Shown piece by piece: positions 33,656 to 45,440 of a stretch of DNA of 64,000 nucleotides. Every line of letters starts with the position of its first letter. Position 1 is the stretch's first letter. Origin of the DNA: Flabesymbios commensalis (lineage: Eukaryota > Annelida > Polychaeta > Terebellida > Flabelligeridae). Below the pieces are notes generated by a model. The model saw only the letters and a program-made list of their open reading frames with translations, did not search any database and was not told the origin of the DNA. Location: the NCBI GenBank assembly GCA_964017125.1, contig OZ024902.1, positions 34,631,676-34,695,675 on the forward strand, read 5' to 3'. The translations under genes and the position numbers were made by a program.

Positions 33656-34490
33656 AAACTCTCATTAGCTCCCTTTCACATCCATCTCCAACACACCAAG
33701 TTTTCAATAGCTCTCCATCACACCCAGCTCTCAATAGCTCCCCATAACAGTAGCTCTCGATCACAACCAGCTCTCAGTAGCTCTCCATCACACCCAGCTC
33801 TCCGTCACACCCATCCCACAGTAGCTGTTTATCACACCCAGCCCTCGGTAGCTCTTCATCACACCCAGCTCTCAGTAGCTTTCCATCACACCCAGTTCTC
33901 CATCACACCCAGCTCTCAGTAGCTTTCCATCACACCCAGCTCTCCAACACACCCAGCTCTCAGTATATCTCCATCATACCCAGCTCGCCATCACACCCAG
34001 CCCTCAGTGTCTTTCCACCACACCCAGATCTCAGTAGCTTTCCATCTTACCCAGTTATCTGTAGTTCTCTATCACACCCAGCCTCAGTATTATATGTCTA
34101 TTACACCCAGATCTCAGTAGCTCTCCATCACACCCAGCTATTTGTAGCTCTCTATCACACCCAGCCTCAGTATATGTCCATTACACCCAGCTCTCAGTAG
34201 CTCTCCATATCATTTATCTCTCTGTAGCTCTCCACTACACCCAGCCCCCAGTAACTCTCCATCACACCCAGCTCTTAGTAACTCTCTATCGCACCCAATA
34301 TCTCCATCACACCCAGCTCTCCATCTCACTCAGCTCGCAGTAGCTCGCCATCACACCCCGCTCTCAATCACACACAGTCCTCAGTCGCTCTCCACCACTT
34401 CCAGCTCTCCACTGCACACATCTCTCAGTAGCTCTACATCACACCCAGATCTCAGTAGCTCTCCATCACACCTAGCCCTCAATAGCAATA
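33656..34490 (+). repeat. Minisatellite, ~27-bp units
   Basis: About 30 diverged units of the type CACCCAGCTCTCAGTAGCTC then TCCATCA occur. Unit length varies because the CTCTCAGTAG or CTCCATCA halves drop out independently. No frame through it is conserved. Confidence 0.95.
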
Positions 34491-34539
34491 AGTGTTATAT
34501 ATTGTGACAGAGTGTCAGCTCAGTAGAGGAGCGCGCAGA

Positions 34540-34850
34540 TCATGCACTAGTTCTGGTATGAACCTTATAGTGCCTCTCTCTTTTCACCTGGTGAGGTAGG
34601 TGATTGTACAAGCATTGGCAAGTAAGTCCGGTAGACAAGGAACCAGGGCAGGGCTGCTGAACCATAAAGAAGCAGCCGTTTGAGCGACCAACCATCAGAG
34701 TAAAGGGCAAGGACTGACCCTTTTGAGATGTGCTCTGCTTTCTGAGCAGTGTGTTTGAACCATCATGAACCGTCATCGTTAGCCAACCATCCGTGTCCGC
34801 CGTGCCATCACCCGAGCTAGCAATGTAATGATAAAGAGCTCATTGCTTAA
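34540..34850 (-). CDS. Unrecognised open frame, weak candidate exon
   Basis: The - strand is open for about 100 codons with non-repetitive composition (DGTADTDGWLTMTVHDGSN, later LPFTLMVGRSNGCFFMVQQ) and GC content higher than its surroundings. No domain is recognised and no convincing splice acceptor is paired with it. Two related GATA(A/G)AGAGCTCA(T/C)TGC phrases lie just upstream (34830 and 34873). It could be a decayed host exon or chance. Confidence 0.2.
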
Positions 34851-34989
34851 GACCAGACTCCGCCTCCTGCAGTGCTATGATAGAGAGCTCACTGCCTCAT
34901 GTGTCTCACAAAACGGCTCCTTTCAGAGCCTCTGTTCTCTGTGGGGACAGGAGTAGTGTCAGCTCAGGATAGTTTATTTTCTTATATGT

Positions 34990-36940
34990 AAACTGGGTCA
35001 AGCCTCCATGACATCAGCTGGTCATAGGAACGTCTCATTATATATTGTAGGTGTGGTCCAGCCATCTGTGTCATGCAGATCAGGTGTTTAGGTCACAATT
35101 GAAGCAGCTAGTTCCCTCTACAAAGATTACAAGGTGATTTAATGCTCATAACAAATAGTATATACCCCCCCCCCCTTTTTAATGAAGTTTGTTATTAGCA
35201 AGTTAATTTAGGTATATTTCATATTCACATATCTTCACTGAAGGCTGAATCTACCCACTTGTAATAGTCAGCCAGCCAGGGTACATAATGTGAAGAAAAA
35301 ATGGACTGACGGCATAATTTTTTTGTTGTAAGCAAACTAATTTACTAATTTCGGAAATGTGTTCAGTAATTGTCAAATAATGATACCTGGGTGACTGACA
35401 TTGTGTTACACGTCTCCTTCTTTGCGGAATAACAAAATGGCCGAAATATGCACTAAATATTATGACATATATTCGCGAATAACTATTCAAATCGTTAATG
35501 TAATATATGGATGTTTAGATGATATAACAAAAAAAAAAACATTTAAAAAGTTTCTTTCAACTTTAATTGTCAAAGATGATTTTAAACTAACAACTGTTAT
35601 GTATATATTCTATTAGTTATGTGCACATGTGTAATGTCAATTCGAAATATGATATGGATATATGTACATTGCAACGGACCTAATCGTATATGATCTATAT
35701 ACTCAATACAAAAAATGTCTATTTCATCACCACAGCTATTCAATATATGATACATTCAGTTTGCTAAATACAAAAACGTGAACCTACGTTTAAACATACG
35801 CTTACATATTCTTAATGGTAATTCGCTATATATTTGCAAATGTAAATTTCATTTGCTAGTGTCCAACTAGAAAACAGACAATAAAACAAGTAAAATCAAC
35901 CTGGTTCTTCTTCCTGGTAGTTTCAAAGCAAATTGTTTACATGGATAATCTTTATATTTACATGTACATATGCTATCTTATTCTTACATTCTAACTACAG
36001 TCAATATCAGCAACAACTATTTGATATGAGATTGCAACATGCAGAAATGCAGACTTGCTGAGATTGACTAAATTTTGTGGCTGATTTGCATTTTGCTCTA
36101 TGCCCACAAACTACACGCAACGATCAACAATTTTGTTTGATAGTTAGCTCGATTTCAATTAAGTCAGAGCATCTTGCGTTGATGTCAATTTCCCCCACCT
36201 CTATTGTTCCTTAAGAAAGAGGTCATGCCTTGCTGTATCCACACCACCAAGACAATCAGGAGCAAAGTACAATGAAAATGTTGGCTAAAAAAACGTAGAC
36301 TGATTTATATAGCTTTCCACGTCTATTGCTACTTAATATATAAATAGCCCGTTGAAATTTGAATGTTTTGAAACCACAACAAAATAACGTTTATTGTTTA
36401 TTGGCAATTATGTCTTTCAACTCAGTGCTTCGTATAATGTTTTTTTATATCAGTCCAGATAGGAAAACTTATTTAAAACAGTATTTATACTTCTATTTGA
36501 GTTATACCCGCTACCTCACATGGTTTAACGAGATGATATATGTTGTAATTAGATCAAGTCAAAGCTTCGTTTGTTTCATAGTTGAGGATAACCTTTCAGC
36601 ACACAAAAAAGTGAACAATTGGTTTAAAAAAACTATTGTTTAGAACGATGTACCACGCGTTTTGTACCTTTGCTCAACTTTGTACCTAATAACTGGGTTT
36701 TTTTTACAGTACTGATATTCCACATTAATAAGTTGACGTTTAGGTATCAAATTATTTAAATTGTATTTAGTATTTAATATTATATGGATACGTATATTAT
36801 TTCAGCTCTGGGTCTCATATTGTGTAATCTTATACACTCAATTCCTAAAATGTCGTTAAACATTATTATACATTAATTTTAATGTTTCACAACTTACTTT
36901 TGTTCTAGAAGCTTTATTGAATACATCTATCAAGTCCATC
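34990..36940. other. AT-rich non-coding stretch
   Basis: Contains a C run at about 35167. Short chance frames occur at 35401-35616 and 36359-36643, with no recognisable domain. No RNA gene seen. Confidence 0.4.
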
Positions 36941-36944
36941 TTTT

Positions 36945-37575
36945 GCTAGTTTTGCTATTTAGGAAATGATGTCAAAGTATAAATAGTATGATGACAAACA
37001 ACACCTATTTAGATCCCTGCTGTAAGAGCCTTTGACCTTTGCTGATCCTTTTCATTGGGCAATTGATATACGTGTGTATCTGCTCAGATATCGCCCATTA
37101 TAAACTGTACGTTTTCATACCAAAATAATTAAATTTAAATAAGTCTCGAAAAATATATCGTCGCCTCGGAGCTAAAGGATCCTATCTGACACTCGTCAGA
37201 GTGGCAGATAGGATCCTTTAGCTCCGAGGCATCATGACAATCATGACACACTATGATTGAAACTGTGTAATTTTTAAATAAACCGAAAGGGAAAAGATGG
37301 ATTTAAAACATATTTTAACCCTCAATTTAATCATACAGGCTAGGGCAGACTGTTCTGGAACATCGTTTGTTTTATTCCATTCACTTAAACTTGGTTAGTT
37401 TTGTTTTTTTATGGAATTATGTCAATGTAAAAATAGTATGATGGAAAAAACACATGGTCATGTGTTTGCCGGATGAGGTTTGGCCTTTGTTTACTTCTGT
37501 AATTGAGAAATTGATATACATTTTTTCTCTTCTGATATTTCGCATTTTAAACTGGACGTTTTATTAAATAAATAC
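36945..37575 (+). repeat. Old ~430-bp-spaced direct duplication
   Basis: Segments 36945-37130 and 37388-37575 share order: TTAGTTTTG/CTAGTTTTG, then ATGTCAA.GTA.AAATAGTATGATG, then GGCCTTTG/TGACCTTTG, AATTGATATAC, and TAAACTG.ACGTTTT. The hairpin element sits between them. Confidence 0.6.
37157..37235. mobile_element. Palindromic hairpin element, copy 2
   Basis: ATCGTCGCCTCGGAGCTAAA at 37157 faces TTTAGCTCCGAGGC at 37217-37230, with the inner stem GGATCCTATCTG / CAGATAGGATCC and CACTC/GAGTG around GTCA. This copy has a more perfect stem than 19341-19414 but lacks part of the right terminus (GGCATCAT instead of GGCGACGAT). Confidence 0.8.
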
Positions 37576-37639
37576 TTATATGTTATTTGCGTCTTGGCGG
37601 ATATATTGTAAATTATATCATTACGTTCTACTATTCATA

Positions 37640-38090
37640 CTAGTCAGGGACACTAAATTTCTTTGTGTAATTATTGACGATAATCTAAACTGACATAGTC
37701 ATATAAATGAAGTTTGTAGGAAGCTAGTAAGGGTATTTCTCTGTAAAGAGTCATTTTTTGTCAAAAAACTATATATATACTATAAGCTGTATGATCTACA
37801 ATATGTTGTATAATAGTATGTGTTTCCGTACAATGCGAATGTATATGCACTAAATAAAAGTTTGTTACTGCAGAAAAATTAATTAGGCCTATAATGGTAC
37901 ATAAAGCCAAATATATAGATCACACAAAAACTTTCTTTATTTCGTCAAAGTCTGTACCTTTTAATGAACTTGTTAAATATTTTACACTCCTGTTAATGCA
38001 CAAAGCATTTCACAATCTATTTCGGTACACACTCCCTGGGGTTGTTCTAGAAGTCTCTTACTATCATCCTATGTAGTCGAACATGTTTTT
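37640..38090 (+). mobile_element. LINE fragment, reverse transcriptase thumb region
   Basis: One frame reads VRDTKFLCVIIDDNLN followed by HSHINEVCRKLVRVF, matching the K(Y/F)LGVxIDxxLxWxxHI motif that follows the RT active site in non-LTR retrotransposons. Stops interrupt it soon after. It is possibly a separate insertion from the LINE at 40074, whose preserved part starts just downstream of this motif. Confidence 0.65.
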
Positions 38091-38099
38091 TGGTGTTGA

Positions 38100-38560
38100 A
38101 CGAAATCAACAAAAAATAAATTAATTTAAATTTGCCTAAGTTTTCATATTCTTAACTATTTTAGATCATTTTTGTGGAAATCTTCATATAATGTCTTTCC
38201 CGTCTTTGAATGATCTGAAACATAGAGAATCAGTAATATTATGCACAAAATACACAGGTTTTGAAACAAAACACGCATAAATAATAGTAAAAATAGCGTT
38301 TTTGAAGGCCATTTGGAATTGTTTTTGTTTTTTTGCTATTTTAACGACATTAAGTGGTATACATACGATGATGCCGGCAAGTTCGTTTGTTTATTATAAA
38401 GACATGCTATCAGTTGAAACGATAGGCTGTATCGGCTGGCTGACTATATCCTCAGCAGCTGTGATTATATAATACGATGAGACATCAGTAGGCCTACTGA
38501 TTGTGAGCTAAATATATTTTATTTTTAAATATCTCCAGATTCAAATTGCATTTTTTTCGG
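38100..38560. other. Non-coding
   Basis: AT-rich, no recognised feature. Confidence 0.35.
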
Positions 38561-38720
38561 CTAAAACTGTCCAACATTTATATAGGCCTATCACACACCC
38601 TAGCCCTCAAATTGCCAACATTTTGTCAATCAGAAAAACAACCACTAACATTGAGCATATGTTGGTGCACCATCGACGATGCTGGCCTAACATCACAATA
38701 ACATCGTTAATTGGCCTACT
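38560..38720. repeat. Diverged CCCAGCAAACA-family copy
   Basis: ACCATCGACGATGCTGGCC and neighbouring CCAACATT words fit the inner palindrome of this family. Confidence 0.45.
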
Positions 38721-38796
38721 GCACTATCTCACCCTGCTGTACGGATTTCACAACTTACTGACTTAATAGGTCTAATAAAAGTTACATCGTTATGAG

Positions 38797-38885
38797 TGAG
38801 TGAGTGAGTGAATAGTGCTTCACGTCGTTTTATGCATATTGAGCCAATATCGCGACAGAAGGAAGCCCGAAGCCGGGACTATTCC
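38797..38885 (-). mobile_element. SINE fragment with shared core domain (MetaSINE-like)
   Basis: (GAGT)n is followed by GTGCTTCACGTCGTTTT, then CCAATATCGCGACAGAAGGA and AGCCCGAAGCCGGGACTA. The same core occurs at 47510-47560. The (GAGT)n-CACGTCG-CAATATCGCGAC order resembles the central-domain SINEs widespread in molluscs and other invertebrates; it is written here antisense to the tRNA-like end. Confidence 0.65.
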
Positions 38886-38929
38886 ATATACTCTTGTTAC
38901 TTCGTTATAACCAGCGATAAAAGATCTTT

Positions 38930-39330
38930 GGTGTCCAACAGGTCACGCAGTTCACGGCAAAACGGGAGACATTTAACACATGTTGTTTCAATGCTGGGTC
39001 AACGTCGCAGATAGTTGTCCAGCATTGAAGCAATATAGCAGTAACTTCAGTGATTTTCACGGCAGGCGTGAGGTTTCTTTAAGAAGTGTTACTTCTGATG
39101 ACCTATCGGGTGCTAGGGGGGGGGGGGGCATTAATATTCAACGAATAATCATACTCTCTGTGCCTGGATTTATATTAAACTGGACGAAGGGCTATATTAG
39201 TCCAATGTTGTCAAGCTTCACAGACGGTGGCCCAACAAAAAAACAACATTGGCTCAACGTTTGGTGTTAGTGCCAACCCAGCAATGCCGACTCAGTGCTG
39301 TTTCAAGCTGGGCTGCCGTCGCGAACAGCA
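38930..39330. repeat. CCCAGCAAACA-family cluster with G run
   Basis: CAATGCTGGGTCAACGTCGC at 38987-39006, a G run at about 39116, and GGCCCAACAAAAAAACAAC then CAACGTTTGGTG at 39230-39270 are typical inner words of the family. Confidence 0.55.
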
Positions 39331-39639
39331 TTAAACCAAAATTCTGGAAATTAGCATCCAAAATGTTTAGAAGCTCTCTATAGCGGCAGAGTTACAAGCA
39401 TATCCTTCTCTATAATACTTTTTATGATTATGTGTGACATTTTTGTGTATTTTACTAAACTTTAATAATGTAGAAATTATGTTATTTTAATTATATACTA
39501 TTTTAATTATATACTAAATCTAAAAAGAAACCGATCATTATGATTACTTAAGCTTTTCTGAACACTATCTGTTGTATTTTTTTTTTACTTGTATTTTTTT
39601 AATAAAATATGATATTATATAATAATATTAGATGTAGAA

Positions 39640-41430
39640 TAATTGGCGTTACGTTGCTGTAAAAAATGAAGATCTTTTAATATGTCACTTATTGAACTTA
39701 AAGTGTCACTAAATCTAAATTGAATATTCTCCACCCGATCTCCTAAACATTTTGTTATATTTTGCTTGAAAAATATATAGTATCAAGGGTTTTATAGTAG
39801 TGTTTTTTATTTTTTTACTGATCGAGCTTAAAGTGTTACTGTGTCTAAAAATATTGTTTTTTATCCAACTATGCGCATCATTATTAATATTGTATGTAAT
39901 ATCAAGTTAAATGTTTTAAATTACATGACTAGCTGATGTTTTTTTTCTGTTTTCCATGTGAATGAAAGTGTCACAAAAACTGAACAGAAAAAATAATAGG
40001 CATAATCGCCATCCTATCTTGCAAACAATATGGTATCCTGCATTGATATCCTGTATATGACTACTGCACACGGTGAAAACTAAATATAAATATTTAAAAG
40101 TCATTGCAAATTGTAGTACTAGGGCTCTGTTCGAGCTGTATAAAGATTTGCATCATTTACACAATCCTAAAATACATTTCCAATGTGAACTATTTGATAA
40201 AATTATTATACCAATTTGTGACTACGGGTGTGAGGTATGGGAATTTCATAAAGCTCCTGCTATAGAAAGGGTTTATCTTCAATTTTGCAATCGTATTTTC
40301 CATGTTAAGAAATCTACTGCAATTGTTTTGTTTACGGTGAATTAAGAAGATATCCATTGGCAGTAAACAGACATTTAAAAACTATAAAATATTGGTTGAA
40401 AATCATAACCCGTAAGACAAACCCATTGGTGTATAATTTATATAGATATCAATATGAAAAATGTGAGCTCGAACATGCCAATAATTGGGCTAGTAAAGTC
40501 AAGGAAATGGTAAATACCCTTGGTTTTAATTATGCTTGGATAAATCAGAATGTTCATAATACTTTTAGTTTTTTTAAATTATGTAACCAACGGTTGAAGG
40601 ATTAATATGTTTCAAAGTGGAATACTTCTATGTCTAGTAGTCCAGATGAAAAACTATATAAGTTAATTAAAGAAAATATAATTTGTTCTAAATATATGAA
40701 TGTTATCAAACTACAAAAACACAAGTTTGTCTATATTAAGTTTCTGACAAAAAATTGCATTATCCCAGTGGTCAGTGGAAAATGTTATTACAGAAAAGTT
40801 TATAATGAACGTATGTGCATAACTTGTAATGTTCTTGGGGATGAGTACCATTTTGTTATAGAATGCCAGATTAATACAGATATCAGAAGTACATATTTGT
40901 CACCTTACTATTGGCGAAAACCATAAATGTCTACATTTATTGAGCTTATGACATGTGATCATTTAATATTATTTCTAAATCAACTGTCTTTATTTTTGAA
41001 AGTTTAAAACTGTTAACTGAACCATAGTATGAAATATTATTGTTATATGTTTTCATCTCCTCGTCAAGACGCACACAGTTTTTTTTGCACATTGTTTTTT
41101 TGTAAATGCACACAGGCTCCAAGGAGCCTATTGCTGTTTTGAATAAACCATTGATTGATATGTTTCTAACTATCACCAAAATCGTGACGCTAGTGTGAAA
41201 ATCATGTGTTTTTATTTTTAAATATAGGGCCTATGTGTGTCAATATATATATATATAAATATATTTAAATTTCTGCGTGCTTTTCTGCCTATTGTGTTAT
41301 TTTTAACTCTGATGTGCATACATTTTTATTATGCACGTTATGTTGGTATAAAAATGATTTTTTTCTCCTTTGTTTATAGGACTGAAAGTGTCACTAAAAC
41401 TGAAAAGAAAAATTGACACCCTATATTTTC
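39640..41430 (+). repeat. ~130-bp tandem array interrupted by a LINE
   Basis: The phrase AAAGTGTCACTAAATCTAAA (39699), AAAGTGTTACTGTGTCTAAA (39829) and AAAGTGTCACAAAAACTGAA (39964) recurs with a ~130-bp period. A further copy, AAAGTGTCACTAAAACTGAA, lies at about 41385, beyond the LINE at 40074-41165. The LINE therefore landed inside a pre-existing array. Confidence 0.7.
40074..41165 (+). mobile_element. LINE 3' end, well preserved C-terminal coding
   Basis: Three consecutive coding blocks (40073-40345, 40357-40605, 40630-40926) read as the C-terminal region of a non-LTR retrotransposon protein. Blocks two and three share a frame and are separated by one TAG codon; block one lies in another frame, so a frameshift falls near 40340. 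Motifs include RIFHVKKST, then RHLKTIKYWLKIITRKTNP, and the zinc-knuckle-like MCITCNVLGDEYHFVIEC with CxxC...HxxxxC, followed by YLSPYYWRKP. The 3' UTR ends near 41165 with GAATAAACCATTGATTGATA, a microsatellite-type tail as in CR1/L2-like elements. It is 5' truncated and young-looking relative to the copy at 20780. Confidence 0.85.
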
Positions 41431-41494
41431 TGATTCTGTGTAATCTTCTTAAAAGTTTGATGTATGGTGTCATAAATTAACAAGAAAATCCCAC

Positions 41495-41600
41495 GGCATT
41501 ACACATTTGTATAACAATTGTACAACGTCGGCCCAACGTCTTCGACGTTGGTCCAACATTGTACAAATGTTATACAAATGTTTTGTGTTTGCTGGGTATA
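41495..41600. repeat. Near-perfect palindromic member of the CCCAGCAAACA family
   Basis: CATTTGTATAACAATTGTAC (41504) pairs with GTACAAATGTTATACAAATG (41561-41580), and the centre CCCAACGTCTTCGACGTTGG is a near palindrome. The right end runs on to TTTTGTGTTTGCTGGG; the matching left CCCAGCAAACA end is missing. Confidence 0.8.
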
Positions 41601-41604
41601 CACG

Positions 41605-42930
41605 CCCCTACACTATGTGCTGGACGCATTTGTCTGTGGTGCGCTCATTTAGTTGTAGCAAAGCTGCGTCAGAGGTGTCTCAGAGCCGATTTTCTTGCAA
41701 ACATCACGCCTTGAAATGATAACCTGTGCATAAAGATATGCAACAATCATTCTTAATTTATCTATTTTGGCATTCACGGTTTGATTGTTGACAAAACTAC
41801 TAAAAAATGAAAATGAAAACATGTGTTTTTTTCATGCAGGCAACACACAATTCAAGGAACGGATAATAAACTAAAAACTTTAAAATTACATTGTGCTGCA
41901 ATACAATATTAAATAATATTAAATAATACACAGCCACACTCATTATTGATGGATATACAATAGTTTGTATACTTTTTATGTACCCTTTGAGTGCACTACG
42001 GCTTTTTGCATGCATGCAAAACAGCACATGTGCTGCCGAGTGGGAAGTTATATAAGCCCATGTACACAAATCCCTTCAAAATATTTTTTTTAATACAAAA
42101 ATAGATAACATAGTGTGGTCACATGCAAATACATGTGCCACAGATAGCAAGTGCCACAGATAGCCCTATACATAACTGTATGATTATATTCGCATTGCTG
42201 TGGATGCACTTATGTCTATTTGCACGCGTGTAGCAAACAAAACCTATAATATTTCATTGGCAATTTTATTTTGAAACATTATAACCAAAATATATCACTA
42301 CAGGTTATATATCCCGTTCTATAGTGTGTATCTGGATACAAAAAATACAATTGATATTAATCAAACGTATTCACCTATCTTCACACATAAAAGTTGTTAC
42401 ATAAGATATCACAATAAATGCACGTACGTCCTTCTGGGTTGTCCATACAGCTTACATGGAGAAAGTAGGCCTAGTACCTGTTGCGAGAAAATGCAATGTG
42501 ATGATTGCACTGAGATCAGCCCATATCATATTTTTTCGCCCTGTCAACATCAACAGCTATCTCATGAAAATCTATTTTCACTAATCCAGCGTTACGCAAT
42601 TGTGTCTTGCGCAAAGCAGCTAATTACGGTACCTGATTACATCTACATGTGATTATTCTCAATAAAAAGTGATAACATCATGTGAATGACCAGGATTAAT
42701 GACGTTTAGTGACGTTAAGATGTTATCGAAAACACGTGCCTTGGCTTAGTGATAATACGGGATCCGAGACAGTGCTCAAGGACTTTAGCTGGATCTACAA
42801 TCACGGCAGGGTTGAGAACAACTCAGTAGGCAAGTACACACATATAAGACAAGGGCCGCCAGTAACCATAACATTCAAGTATCACATACTAGCCACAGTA
42901 AAAAAAGTCTGAATCTTGAACAAATCTGCA
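41605..42930. other. Non-coding; no convincing gene
   Basis: A 108-codon + frame (42326-42652) with several cysteines shows no known spacing pattern and is not called. No RNA gene seen. Confidence 0.35.
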
Positions 42931-42939
42931 ACAAGATAA

Positions 42940-43690
42940 CCCACTTCGGGTGGGGCTTTACGCGTGTTTTTACATAGCCACACCGAATTATGTTGAAAAG
43001 ATTAGTTGACATTTTTGTCCATTAAATATCTTGGCCTTTTTTAGATGTAATTCAACCTTGACCTTGTTGAATTATGTTGAAAAGATTAGTTGACATTTTT
43101 GTCCATTAAATATCTTGGCCTTTTTTAGATGTAATTCAACCTTGACCTTGAAACTCACTTCAGTTTGTCCTCTTACTATCAGGAATTTGACATATGAACA
43201 AACAAAATACATTTAAAAAAATTGTGAGGAAAGACATATTATGTCTCCGCGATGCTTAGTTCTCAAATGATAGTGATTTTTAAACTTACCATAAATTATA
43301 GGCTCAATGGCGGCCATTTTTGATTTTATCAGAAAACGAAGATTTCCAAAGGGGGATTTGGGTAGAGTTTTATTTGTTTTTTACATAACCCCACTGAGTC
43401 AAATTCCGTTGAAAAACATTTCTCAACATTTTCCATTAAATATACTTAAACAAATGCAAATTATTCACAATTTCAGGTCTAATTCAACCTTAAAAATAAC
43501 CTCATTTTGACCTCTTATGAATTTGAAATGTAAAAAAGTGAAATTCGCTAAACAATTAGTACGAAAATGCATATTATATGTGCCTCCACGATGTGTAGTA
43601 CACAAATGATTGCGATTGATTAAAACTTTACATAAATAACTGGTTTTATGGCGACCATTTCGGATTTCATCATTGGATGAATAAATTTAT
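42940..43690 (+). repeat. Two ~380-bp units with GGCGGCCATTTT core
   Basis: Unit one (about 42940-43325) and unit two (about 43325-43690) share the order TTTTTACATA(G/A)CC, (CA)CC..(GAAT/GTCAAAT)..GTTGAAAA, TCCATTAAATAT, TAATTCAACCTT, ATTAT.TGTCTCC(G/A)CGATG, CACAAATGAT/CTCAAATGAT, ATGGCG(G/A)CCATTT. Confidence 0.7.
42985..43150 (+). repeat. Perfect 84-bp tandem duplication
   Basis: GAATTATGTTGAAAAGATTA and the following text to TTCAACCTTGACCTTG at 42985-43068 repeat at 43069-43150 without a visible difference. This is a very recent event. Confidence 0.95.
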
Positions 43691-43749
43691 TTTAATTACT
43701 ATGTGTGAATGGTGCTCAAAGGCGGGCGTTCTGCCGTGTCCTTCAGTAA

Positions 43750-44790
43750 TATCCCAACAGACGCGGTTTGTTACACCAAATACTGTTTCAACAATGGGTC
43801 ACCGTATGCGACACTGGCCCAAACATTATGCCAACAACTAAACGTCTAATTGATCAAAGTGGATATAGTCTAAAATAAAAAAAATGTTGCAAAATTTTCA
43901 AAGCTATGACGATTTTTTTCGACGCAGTGCGAGATTTGTCTGATAAACCTTGCATCTCTGGGACTTGCTGTCTAGTAGGTCAAGCGAGGCTACTAAACTG
44001 CGGTGAGATTACCTCTACTTAGAAATGAAAATGATATAGGCCTATGTATGAATGTGTCCGGTAAAGAAGGAGATTTTAATTGTATTTATAAAAAGAACCA
44101 CATTTGTCCATATGTATGATATAATTTTTGACGACTTCTCATAATTTATATAGCCTTTTCATTTGTATCATTTTTATGCAGACTTCATTTTACTTTTTTC
44201 TTCAACTTTACTCTTAAATACCTGTATCACATATTTTCCATGCCAATAAATTGTTATCATTTGTTATCATTTTAATTACATAATTGAGCAACGCTTATAA
44301 GTGGATCGCATATTATATTAGCTTCTGCTAATGTGCAATCCTCGGTAAATACAATAACTATGTTTGTACCAAAGCCAAGAAATTGTGACTAATTTTATAT
44401 TTTCTTAGGAAAAAACTAATTTTTCTTATTTTTGACAAACAGGACGCTTTAAGCCTTGAGGTTTTTTATTCATTTTTTGTAAGATCATTTTCATTGTTAT
44501 TTAGTCATATGCCTAGCTCTCAGTCACATATGCCTGTAGGCACGCTTGCATGCAATTGAGATGGTTTTATAGTGAACTGGCATGCTGGGGATTCATCCAG
44601 ATGTTTTTATATCATAGAAAATAATAATTTTTTTTTTAAACTATTAGTCTCAATTTGCATCCGTTTTATCCACGCGCGCCTCAAAAAAGCAAACATTATA
44701 AAATACGGTATGTCAAGTTTGGAGCTCCATCTTTGCTGGTTTTCACTGTTTAAAAGCAACTTAATTTTGAACAAGAGACCTGAAGTCCTA
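43750..44790. other. Diverged palindromic repeat, then non-coding
   Basis: About 43750-43850 resembles the CCCAGCAAACA family (CCCAACAGACGCGGTTTGTT, ACAATGGGTCACCGTATGCG). No gene is visible after it. Confidence 0.45.
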
Positions 44791-44792
44791 TA

Positions 44793-45440
44793 TCATCCCC
44801 CGCCATAAATTAGGTTCGACTTTTTGCGGTCACAAATATTTAAAAAAGTAGATTTGTGGTGGCCATTGTAAATTTCAGTAAAAACACATGCACATTTACA
44901 GATGGTGGGTAATGTGATTGTACAATGTGAATTATTACTGATTTCAATTTTTCAGTTTTTGCGCCAACAAAAAAAATGAAGTTTATGCATGGCGGCCATT
45001 TTCAATTTAGTAAAACCTTTAAAAAATTAATTGCACATCTCCACATCGTGGGGAATGTGATAATAAAATTTGAATAATTTCCGACTTTAAGTTTTGGAGT
45101 TTTTGCGCCCACTAAAACATTTTTGCCCCCCCCCCCCCTTCCATCTCCATATCATGGGGAATGTGATAGTAAAATTTGAATAGTTTCTGACTTTAAATTT
45201 TAGAGTTTTTGCGCCCACGAAAATTTTTTAGAGTTGACCTCTGGTGGCCATTTTGAATTTTGTTAGCATCTCTAAAAAATCACTTGCACATCAACCATGC
45301 TGCTAGGAATGTCCTGTTGAAATTAAAAAAAATGACGAGCAGTTTTTTGAGTTTTTGCGCCCACAAGAAAACGTGACGCCGGAGACCGGACAGAATCCTG
45401 GCGCGACTAAAATCCACCTTCCCCTACGGGCGGGGGATGA
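44793..45440. mobile_element. 648-bp element with 12-bp TIRs and internal tandem units
   Basis: TCATCCCCCGCC at 44793-44804 is perfectly inverted at 45429-45440. Inside are four diverged units, each with (G/C)AGTTTTTGCGCC(C/A)AC (about 44953, 45098, 45203, 45350). Three have a GGTGGCCATT or GGCGGCCATT core. A 14-base C run lies at 45126. It has no coding capacity. Confidence 0.7.

Noticed and set aside
33656-34490. Minisatellite read as a repetitive protein gene
   Set aside because: Unit lengths vary and are not multiples of three; stops occur in all frames.
42326-42652. 108-codon Cys-containing + frame
   Set aside because: Cysteine spacing fits no module I know and no splice sites or neighbours support it.
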